A DNA stretch of 7,993 nucleotides. It comes from Pseudomonadota bacterium (GTDB lineage: Bacteria > Desulfobacterota > Syntrophobacteria > Syntrophobacterales > Syntrophobacteraceae). The stretch covers positions 1 to 7,993 of the forward strand of contig JAEZHY010000176.1 in the NCBI GenBank assembly GCA_023416335.1, written 5' to 3'. The position numbers were made by a program, and so were the translations under genes. Position 1 is the stretch's first letter. Each line of letters starts with the position of its first letter. This document shows, piece after piece, positions 1 through 5,491 of the stretch. The notes below the pieces were generated by a model that saw only the letters and a program-made list of their open reading frames with translations, ran no database searches and was not told where the DNA came from.

Positions 1-90
1 ATGCGGAAGCCTTCTCCTTTTGTAAACTTTGAGCGGTTCACAAGAGGGAGGCTTTCGCATATTCCCGCAAATGTCAAACTCCGTGAGTCT

Positions 91-107
91 CCCCGGCAGA
101 GCCGGGG
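91..107. repeat. Short GC-rich hairpin
   Basis: CCCCGGC (91-97) and GCCGGGG (101-107) form a perfect 7-bp stem with an AGA loop. A weaker outer pairing, GTGAG (83-87) with CTCAC (119-123), could extend the fold. No T-tract follows on the plus strand, so a terminator role is not supported. It may be the end of a mobile element or a dispersed palindrome. Confidence 0.55.
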
Positions 108-146
108 GGTTACCCATGCTCACTTAAGGACCTGCGGCGCCCCCCC

Positions 147-161
147 ATTGAGAAACGGGTA
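147..161 (+). repeat. 15-bp direct repeat, left copy
   Basis: ATTGAGAAACGGGTA occurs here and, identically, at 2031-2045. The two copies bracket the composite repeat, the Rhs fragment and its downstream membrane-protein gene. No integrase or tRNA gene is visible, so an attachment-site role is only one possibility. The flanking bases differ immediately outside the match. Confidence 0.6.
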
Positions 162-180
162 CCAATCGGAAGGGGCCGTA

Positions 181-466
181 GGATGGGTGGGAGCGGAGCG
201 GGAACCCATCGTTTTTTGAGGCCCGTTCCTTTCTCAGCTGCCGGGAAACTCAAGGACTGTCGAATACGACTTTTTTCCGTATGACGACTTTCCCGTGTTT
301 CCATGCACCGACTCATGCCTCTGCGGCCAATCATTCCCTGGCGTTCCGAAAAGCGATGGGTTGTAACCCATCGGCTCAAAAGCACTTGCCGGGATGACGG
401 GTTGGGGTACCCTCCGCAGTTTCCCGGCCGGCACGGTCAGGAAACCGTGCCTCAACCCAACGGGGC
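181..466. repeat. Dispersed composite repeat, copy A
   Basis: Two blocks recur at 2593-2789. Block one (181-228) aligns with 2742-2789 and shares the core GGGAACCCATCGTTTTT. Block two (373-466) aligns closely with 2593-2685 and contains a GGCTCAAA...GCCGGGATGA segment, then a REP-like hairpin at 430-451 and the shared tail CTCAACCCAACGGGGC. The two blocks are in opposite order in the two copies, so these are mobile or shuffled modules and not a simple duplication. Homology to the other copy ends at about 466, just where Rhs coding sequence begins, which suggests the repeat truncates the Rhs gene. No gene is seen in the stretch. Confidence 0.65.
430..451 (+). repeat. REP-like hairpin, copy A
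   Basis: GGCACGGT (430-437), a CAGGAA loop and ACCGTGCC (444-451) make a perfect 8-bp stem with a 6-nt loop. The same architecture occurs at 2649-2670, 2834-2857, 6938-6959 and 6960-6981, with compensating changes in the stem. Confidence 0.75.
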
Positions 467-1504
467 TTTCCACTCAAAAGCGAAGTCTATTACCATCCCG
501 ACCACCTCGGCAGCCTGAGCGTTGTTACTGATAGTACTGGAGCTACAGTGCAAACCGTTACTTATCATCCCTTTGGTGAGATCCCCAGCAATTCCGGGTC
601 GGTTGATATTCCATACAAATTCACCGGCAAGGAACTGGACCCGGAATCGGGCTTTTATTACTTGGGCGCTCGGTACTATGACCGGTGGTAGGCCGCTTTG
701 TAAATCCCGATCCACTGGTGCAGGGAGCCTTCGCCCCACCTTCATTCCCCAGATTAATAGGATTCGATTACCTTCAAAAAGGCCCACCTATTTATGGAAT
801 GAATGTACAGGGGAGAAGTTCTTACACTAAGACTCCTTTTGGCCGAACTTCAGTAGCAAATTCATCGACTCAAGAAAATGAAAGTACCGGTAATGGTTTG
901 GGTAGAGGAACTGGGGTTGCCTCTTATGTATATGTTGCAAATAACCATTAAACAAGATAGACCCGTACGGTCTGATTACCGAAGTTTTGGGATCACTGGA
1001 GGTGTTGGAATTATTGCTGGAATATCAGGAGGGATGTTCATTAATGTGGGGTGGGATCCAGTTGCCGGATTCTCGGCTTCCCTATCCGGCACATGTGCAT
1101 GGGGACCGGTTGGAAGAGCAAGTGCCAGCGTCCAGTTGGAGCTTATGCGTACCAATGCAGCAACGGTAAACGGCCTGAATGGCACCTTTTATGGTGTAGG
1201 AAAAGCTGGGGGAGCTGGACTAATAGGTGGAGGCGAAGCAGTTTGGTCTCCGGACGGTGAAGTAGTCGGCGGTGCCGTTTACGGAGGATTTGGAGCAAAA
1301 TCGGATTACATCTCCCCCCTGGTCACTTATGCATACGAAAGCACAACGTCATCCATCATACAGATTGACAGCGGAGTACTATCGTTTGGCAATACTGGAA
1401 CCGATGCAATATGGAGCTATAGTCTCCAGCCAGAAGCAAATTTTGATTATGAAACTTATGGAAGCTTTTGGATGGATTGGACATCCCAAGGAGGTAATTA
1501 CTGA
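467..1504 (+). pseudogene. Rhs/YD-repeat toxin C-terminal fragment, frame-broken
   Basis: This is the end of a polymorphic-toxin Rhs protein: the last core repeats, then a variable tip. From about 485 it reads VYYHPDHLGSLSVVTD, then YKFTGKELDPESGFYYLGARYYD up to about 682, all classic Rhs core. The frame then stops at TAG 689 but resumes one base back as VVGRFVNPDPLV (685-951, ending VYVANN). It shifts again to give LNKIDPYGLIT, the conserved end of Rhs cores, and again into a glycine-rich tip ending at TGA 1502-1504. Each break is mended by one extra C (ACC to ACCC near 681-683, 943-945 and 980-982), and the third shift restores the original frame. The spacing from VNPDP to NNP is about 75 residues, longer than usual. 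The tip (about 175 residues, probably beta-rich) matches no toxin fold I recognise. The 5' part of the gene is missing, replaced by repeat DNA. A delivered effector is known for the family; activity here is unlikely if the breaks are real. The Rhs identity is secure; the tip function is unknown. Confidence 0.85.
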
Positions 1505-1566
1505 TTCAATTTTTACTTCTAAATGGATGATAAGACTTGCACAATATTAAGTTAGTGAGCAAGCAA

Positions 1567-1929
1567 ATGACTCAGCATGATATCATTAATGTTATTCTGA
1601 CTTTTTGGTTCCGTAGAATTTATTTCGTGGTATTTCCATTATGTGGAGTTACCGCTATCACGGTTGTGATCCAATTGCATCGTATTTTGTTCAAGTTCAG
1701 AAAAAAATATCCAGAGATTGCAAGCAGAGAAATCCCATACGTTTTTGACGATTTACATAGGCACACTGAAAAAGGTCTTTATTTTTATCGCGAGAAAGCT
1801 ATTCCTGTATTGAAGCAGGATAATGAGCTTTGGGAAATGAGACAGCGCATTATTTTGTTGACAAAAGTTGCGTTTGCGTTGCCGATTGGATTTATTCTAA
1901 TTAGCTTAATACTTTTTGCTCTGAGCTGA
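1567..1929 (+). CDS. Small two-TM membrane protein, candidate immunity protein
   Basis: The product is 120 residues from ATG 1567. Two hydrophobic segments are visible, at about residues 17-40 and 98-119, separated by a charged stretch rich in Lys, Arg, Glu and Asp (about 42-95). No known domain is recognised. The start is uncertain: TTG 1537 would add ten residues, GTG 1555 four, and no start has a strong ribosome-binding site. The gene lies 62 bases after the Rhs fragment on the same strand and is similarly AT-rich, unlike the GC-rich genes further right. In Rhs loci the position right after the toxin tip normally holds the cognate immunity gene, so I infer that role. A membrane-embedded immunity protein would fit a tip acting on the inner membrane, but nothing in the sequence proves it. 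It could also be an unrelated orphan membrane protein. Confidence 0.6.
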   Translation: MTQHDIINVILTFWFRRIYFVVFPLCGVTAITVVIQLHRILFKFRKKYPEIASREIPYVFDDLHRHTEKGLYFYREKAIPVLKQDNELWEMRQRIILLTKVAFALPIGFILISLILFALS

Positions 1930-2030
1930 ACATACTTTCAAATTGATTCAGCAGTGCTCAAGTCAATGTAAGCTTCACCTGCATATTATCTTTGTTTGGC
2001 AGATACGCCCATCAATATAATTGCGTCGCT

Positions 2031-2045
2031 ATTGAGAAACGGGTA
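2031..2045 (+). repeat. 15-bp direct repeat, right copy
   Basis: Identical to 147-161 (ATTGAGAAACGGGTA). It lies about 100 bases after the candidate immunity gene, so the pair encloses the Rhs island, with the copies about 1.88 kb apart. Confidence 0.6.
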
Positions 2046-2275
2046 AAAGTTCAATGTCGTTACGAGGTTCAATGCAGGACAGCAACGTAAGAACATACAA
2101 TGTATGATACACGGCTCGTATGTATTCCGTCAACACTTTGTGAACCACAAATAAGGCCCGATATGCTTCTAGCTAACTATTTCTTCTCATCCTCTGCTGG
2201 CTCGGAATCAACAGCAACAGAGCAGTGGATTCGATTTCCCCGTCCCGCCTGTATCACCGGTTATCACAGTCCTGA

Positions 2276-2359
2276 AAGTTGCGGATGGGGACCGCCAACG
2301 TCGCCACCGTTCTGAGAAATTTGGCAATAGGTCGCGTCCAGGCAATCAGGTGGAAATGA
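2276..2359 (+). pseudogene. Possible ISAs1-like transposase C-terminal scrap
   Basis: Between TGA 2273-2275 and TGA 2357-2359 one frame reads RMGTANVATVLRNLAIG. This resembles the RTG...ATLRNLAI segment near the C-terminus of ISAs1-family transposases, as I remember it. Only about 27 residues are open, no catalytic residues are present, and no terminal inverted repeats were found. The match is short and from memory, so this is a weak call. Confidence 0.25.
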
Positions 2360-2592
2360 TGCGTGAAATTTCTCGGTAAGGTATTCTTCAGGAACCGGAA
2401 ACGAAATGGCGAGAGCAAAAAGTATCAATTTCGGGAGCTGTTGCCCAAACTGCCGCGATAGCCTCGAATGGCTCGTGGGCCACGATTTACGTCATTCGGG
2501 CCCTTGCCTTCGATCAGAACAAGTTCACTCCGGGAACTTGGCTTCCAGGGCGGGTTAATCGAGAATTCAAGACCTTAAAAACCCTGGTTCCC

Positions 2593-2789
2593 GGCTCAAA
2601 GGCACTGCCGGGATGATGGAGCGGGGCACCCTCCGCGGTTTCCAGGCCGGCACGGTCAGGAAACCGTGCCTCAACCCAACGGGGCACTGCCCCCGGACCT
2701 TGGGATCCACTCATAATATTCTTTGGGCCGGAGGGCCGCGAGGATGAATGGAAGCAGAGCGGGAACCCATCGTTTTTAGAAGCCGGTCC
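2593..2789. repeat. Dispersed composite repeat, copy B
   Basis: The first block (2593-2685) is nearly the same as 373-466, including the REP-like hairpin and its CTCAACCCAACGGGGC tail. The second block (2742-2789) matches 181-228. The order of the two blocks is reversed relative to copy A. A 98-codon minus-strand frame across this region is simply the repeat in translation and is not a gene. CCCGGC (2589-2594) can pair with GCCGGG just downstream. Confidence 0.65.
2649..2670 (+). repeat. REP-like hairpin, copy B
   Basis: GGCACGGT, loop CAGGAA, ACCGTGCC, identical to the unit at 430-451. Confidence 0.75.
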
Positions 2790-2833
2790 CATTCGTGGTC
2801 GCCGGTACAACCAGGCAAAATCACCCCCCGTTT

Positions 2834-2857
2834 GGGCGCGGTTTCCTGACCGCGCCC
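2834..2857 (-). repeat. REP-like hairpin, copy D (inverted)
   Basis: On the minus strand this reads GGCGCGGT, loop CAGGAA, ACCGCGCC, with one more G-C pair outside. An A-to-G change in the left arm relative to copy A is matched by T-to-C in the right arm, so the pairing is kept. Confidence 0.7.
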
Positions 2858-2878
2858 GGCGCTACCGAGGCAGTTTCC

Positions 2879-2899
2879 AATTGAAAGAAACTTTCAATT
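2879..2899. promoter_or_regulatory. 9+9 bp inverted repeat, candidate activator site
   Basis: AATTGAAAG (2879-2887) and CTTTCAATT (2891-2899) are exact inverted copies around AAA. The centre lies about 190 bases upstream of the expected start site of the sigma-54 promoter at 3053-3068, within the usual range for NtrC-type enhancer sites. An NtrC-type regulator is encoded 2.6 kb downstream. Binding is inferred. A simple repressor operator is an alternative. Confidence 0.45.
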
Positions 2900-3052
2900 C
2901 ATACTGATTGTTCCTTCCAAATCAATCCGACTCGCCTCCTCAAAACGATCTCCACTCTATTCGTCAGTCAGGGCAAGTAATTTTCATAACGCACCATATC
3001 TATTGGATTTTTCACCATCGCCCAACCCTTCCGCACCCGCGCCCGCCGGCAT

Positions 3053-3068
3053 TGGCATGCATCCTGCT
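3053..3068 (+). promoter_or_regulatory. Sigma-54 (-24/-12) promoter
   Basis: TGGCATG-CATC-CTGCT compares with the consensus TGGCACG-N4-TTGCW. The essential GG (3054-3055) and GC (3066-3067) are present with the required ten bases between them, and only two bases differ from consensus. The transcript would start near 3079, leaving a leader of about 85 nt before the secreted Cys/Met-rich protein at 3163. This was read by eye; a GG-N10-GC match alone can arise by chance, but the context supports it. Confidence 0.6.
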
Positions 3069-3162
3069 CTATTACGCTCGCAACAAGCTGATCAGCAAAA
3101 AGTGGTTCAAAAACAAATGAGAGTGAAACTGACAGAGAAAAACAAAAGTGAGGAGACACAGA

Positions 3163-3429
3163 ATGAAAAAATACTTTGCAACGGCGATGGTCCTGATGAT
3201 GATTTTCACCTTCGGCATTGCGGCGGTCAACGCTCAGCAGGCGGAAACAAAGCACCACGGGAACATGATGATGACGGGAACAGATTGTCCCATGATGGCC
3301 AAGGCCGACGGAAAAGGCTGCGCAATGAGCAAAGACGGCAATTGCCCGATGGCCGAGGATAAATGCCCAATGGCTTCGCAGCACCATGGGACCAAAGCGG
3401 CCCCTGCTCCCGAGAAGAACGTTCCGTAG
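3163..3429 (+). CDS. Secreted Cys/Met/His-rich small protein, probably metal-binding
   Basis: The product is 88 residues. Residues 1-24 are a clear signal peptide (MKK, a hydrophobic core, then VNA before QQ), so the mature protein of about 64 residues is exported. The mature part has four cysteines (C42, C53, C61, C68), each in a C-x-M motif (CPM, CAM, CPM, CPM), plus an MMM run at 35-37 and His pairs at 31-32 and 74-75. Such soft-ligand clusters are typical of proteins binding copper or similar metals, but I recognise no named family. ATG 3163 is preferred over an in-frame GTG 3148 because AGGAG lies at 3151-3155, seven bases before it. A sigma-54-like promoter is found about 95 bases upstream, and a kinase/NtrC-type regulator pair follows, so control by that pair is likely. 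Metal chaperone, sequestration or sensing roles are all possible. The gene is solid; the function is inferred. Confidence 0.85.
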   Translation: MKKYFATAMVLMMIFTFGIAAVNAQQAETKHHGNMMMTGTDCPMMAKADGKGCAMSKDGNCPMAEDKCPMASQHHGTKAAPAPEKNVP

Positions 3430-3466
3430 CACGGGACACCCTTGATAAACTCTTCCTCCTTAAAAC

Positions 3467-3499
3467 GAAAGCCGGGCCCCCCTCCTTGGTCCGGCTTTC
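3467..3499. terminator. Hairpin after the Cys/Met-rich gene, possible terminator
   Basis: GAAAGCCGG (3467-3475) and CCGGCTTTC (3491-3499) form a perfect 9-bp stem with a 15-nt loop, 37 bases past the stop codon. On the plus strand no T-run follows. On the minus strand the stem is followed by GTTTT. It may separate the small gene from the kinase operon, but as an intrinsic terminator it is imperfect. Confidence 0.4.
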
Positions 3500-3528
3500 A
3501 CCTGCTTTACCGGGGACTCCCCTCGAGG

Positions 3529-3557
3529 TTCTTAATACTTCCCCGGCATGGTATAAT
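3529..3557 (+). promoter_or_regulatory. Sigma-70-type promoter for the kinase operon
   Basis: A perfect TATAAT (3552-3557) lies 75 bases before the kinase start. A weak -35 (TTCTTA, 3529-3534; three of six consensus bases) sits at 17-bp spacing. This would give the two-component genes basal expression independent of the sigma-54 promoter further upstream. Confidence 0.45.
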
Positions 3558-3631
3558 TTCAATCTCGTGGATTTAGCCAGGAATCGCAGGGACGGCTCCC
3601 GACCTTTCGAACTCTCACAAAGTGATGCAAG

Positions 3632-5491
3632 ATGCTGTACGTACGGACAAAGATATCGCACAAACTCCTCTCCGCACTCTTCCTGGTGGCAGTAATCCCT
3701 ATATCGATCATGGGTTACGGGATGTACCAGGCGGCGGAAAAAACGTTGATCAACTCCGCTTATTCGCAGATTCAGACGATTGCCCAGAACCATGCAAACA
3801 GGCTGGATACCTGGTACGGGGAAAGGCTGAACGATATCAAAGTCCTGTCGGGGTTGTCGACGGTCCGGGACCTTTGCTCGGCCGCATGCGGGCGTGATTC
3901 AAAGAGCATGCAGAACGACAAGTCCGCGATCGTCGAGAACTCATTGGCCCTGACACGCGGCAAATCCCCGGCCTACCAGAGTATCCACGTGCTTACTCCG
4001 TCCGGAGGGATACTCGCCTCCACGGACGCAAATTCCGAGATGCTCCTCTCGAAACAATACCTGCAGGATTTGAACAGGGTCATGCACGCCGATGCCCCGG
4101 TCCTGAGCCCGGTGCACCAGCATTCGGACAGGGAGTGGTATATCCATCTTACAGTCCCGATCTATTCCGACGACGGCGAAATCAGTGCGGCCATATTTGC
4201 GATTCTCGATGCGCTCGGTACCCTCAATCCCCTTCTTGCGGACAGGCCGGGCCTGGGGAATACCGGGGAGGCCTATCTCGTAAACCGGGACGGCAAGATC
4301 GTCACCGAATCGCGGTTTCTGAACCCGGAACAAACGAACGGAAAAAGCTTCAAAACTGTCGGTATATCCTCTGCGCTCGAAGGAAAGAACGGGATCGGAG
4401 TCTATACGAATTACACGGGCAGGGAAGTCGTCGGGTCTTATACCTGGCTTCCCCGGTTCCACTCGGCGCTGCTGGTCGAAATGGGCAGGGAGGAGATACT
4501 CGCTCCCCTGAAGAGCATCAGAATAGCTGTCTTCGCCACGGCCGGGACCGTGAGCCTTATATGTATCCTGGTTTCACTCCTGCTGAGTCGACAGATATCT
4601 CGGCCTGTTATCCGAATAGCCGAAGCCTCGCGCAGGTTTTCCACCGGGGAACTCGACAACCCGATTTCCTACGCCGGCCACGATGAAGTGCGAACCCTTG
4701 CGGAGAGTTTCAACTCCATGGCGGAAAAGCTCTCCGGCCTCATAGAATCCCTGAAGCAGAAAGAGGCCTCGCTCCGGAAAGCCTATGACGATCTTCTTCA
4801 AACGAAAGAGCAACTCGTCCAGTCCGAAAAGATGGCCGCCATCGGTGAGCTTGTCACCAGCGTAGTTCACGAGATGAGAAATCCCCTGTCCTCGGTGAAG
4901 CTCAATTACCAGATAATCGGGCGCAGCCTTGGCAAGGACGGCCCCCTCCGCGAGCATTACTCGATCGGCCTCAACCAGATCGCCCAGCTCGAAAGGATGT
5001 TTTCCAGCCTTCTCGACTACAGCAAACCGATTTCGCTCAATTTGGCGCCGCTGCAGATCAAAGCGGTGATCGAGGAAAGCATCTGCCAGCTTGCGCCACA
5101 TTGCGGTCAAAACATGATAGAATTGGAAGGGTTCGATGACCCGCTTCCTTCCGTTCCGGGAGATGCGGAAAAGCTCCAGCAGGTTATCGTCAACGTGATA
5201 AGGAACGCGCTCGAAGCGGCAGGTCCGGACGCAAAAATCCGAGTACGCGCTGCCGGGATCGAAGAAGCGGGGAAAAAGGGAATACTCGTAGAGGTCAAGG
5301 ATAACGGACAGGGTATCTCGGAACAGGACCTGGCACGCATTTTCCAGCCGTTTTTCACGACGAAGCGCAAGGGGACCGGATTGGGCCTGTCGATAGTCAA
5401 AAAGATCATGGACGCACACGGATTTGGAATCTCCGTTTCCAGCCGGGAGGGGAAAGGCACCGTGGTGAGTTTGCATTTGCAGGGCGCATAG
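3632..5491 (+). CDS. Membrane sensor histidine kinase (Cache-HAMP-HisKA-HATPase)
   Basis: The product is 619 residues. It senses an external or periplasmic signal, autophosphorylates on a histidine and passes the phosphate to a response regulator. Order: TM1 (about 11-32); periplasmic sensor (about 34-295) with a double-Cache look, including GEAYLVNRDGKIV near 212-224; TM2 (about 297-319); HAMP (about 320-372); short coiled coil (about 372-400); HisKA with H413 in VVHEMRNPLSS; and an ATPase domain with N-box residues N521/N525, G1 box DNGQG (557-561), F-box FQPFF (571-575) and G2 box GTGLGLS (581-587). All catalytic motifs are intact. The sensor has a CxxxC pair (C82, C86). ATG 3632 is the first start after an in-frame TGA at 3623-3625; the ribosome-binding site is weak. 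Its stop codon directly abuts the start of the NtrC-type regulator, so the two are co-translated partners, ZraS/AtoS-like in layout. The ligand is unknown; metal is suggested only by neighbours. Confidence 0.95.
   Translation: MLYVRTKISHKLLSALFLVAVIPISIMGYGMYQAAEKTLINSAYSQIQTIAQNHANRLDTWYGERLNDIKVLSGLSTVRDLCSAACGRDSKSMQNDKSAIVENSLALTRGKSPAYQSIHVLTPSGGILASTDANSEMLLSKQYLQDLNRVMHADAPVLSPVHQHSDREWYIHLTVPIYSDDGEISAAIFAILDALGTLNPLLADRPGLGNTGEAYLVNRDGKIVTESRFLNPEQTNGKSFKTVGISSALEGKNGIGVYTNYTGREVVGSYTWLPRFHSALLVEMGREEILAPLKSIRIAVFATAGTVSLICILVSLLLSRQISRPVIRIAEASRRFSTGELDNPISYAGHDEVRTLAESFNSMAEKLSGLIESLKQKEASLRKAYDDLLQTKEQLVQSEKMAAIGELVTSVVHEMRNPLSSVKLNYQIIGRSLGKDGPLREHYSIGLNQIAQLERMFSSLLDYSKPISLNLAPLQIKAVIEESICQLAPHCGQNMIELEGFDDPLPSVPGDAEKLQQVIVNVIRNALEAAGPDAKIRVRAAGIEEAGKKGILVEVKDNGQGISEQDLARIFQPFFTTKRKGTGLGLSIVKKIMDAHGFGISVSSREGKGTVVSLHLQGA

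Larger units (their letters stand above)
1..180. other. Non-coding, hairpin-bearing left edge
   Basis: No credible gene is seen. A frame is open from position 1 to 219, but its translation is low-complexity and basic, crosses a hairpin (91-107) and enters a dispersed repeat that recurs elsewhere in the window, so I do not call it a CDS. It could be the tail of a gene that starts outside the window, but nothing recognisable supports this. Position 147 begins a 15-bp direct repeat that recurs at 2031. Confidence 0.5.
1930..2592. other. Decayed accessory spacer
   Basis: No convincing intact gene is present. It contains the right copy of the 15-bp direct repeat (2031-2045) and a possible transposase scrap (2276-2359). 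A 50-codon frame at 2406-2558 begins MARAKSINFGSCCPNC and carries a CCxxC cluster, but it has no clear ribosome-binding site or family, so it is noted and not called. A 71-codon frame at 2100-2315 has no recognisable features and is probably chance. Base composition shifts from AT-rich to GC-rich across the stretch. Confidence 0.5.

Noticed and set aside
1..219. Open frame of 72 codons from the window's first base
   Set aside because: It crosses a hairpin and a dispersed repeat, has no recognisable motif and may only be open by chance; its true start could be outside the window.
878..1504. 208-codon frame read as an independent gene
   Set aside because: Its first 30 or so codons overlap Rhs core in another frame; the rest is the Rhs tip, so it is part of the broken Rhs gene.
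2031..2090. Possible tRNA remnant (GGTTCAATGC resembles a T-loop)
   Set aside because: No acceptor stem, anticodon arm or CCA could be paired around it.
2514..2810. Minus-strand frame of 98 codons
   Set aside because: It is the composite repeat translated; similar peptides arise from the same repeat at 234-473 and 6789-7004.
430..2857. CRISPR array made of the recurrent hairpins
   Set aside because: Units are irregularly spaced, in both orientations, and without uniform spacers; they fit a REP-like family.
2968..3432. Minus-strand frame of 154 codons over the Cys/Met-rich gene
   Set aside because: The plus-strand gene has a signal peptide, a good ribosome-binding site and a motif pattern; this is its shadow.
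4574..5476. Minus-strand frame of 300 codons
   Set aside because: It lies entirely within the histidine kinase gene, whose domains are unmistakable; a GC-rich shadow frame.
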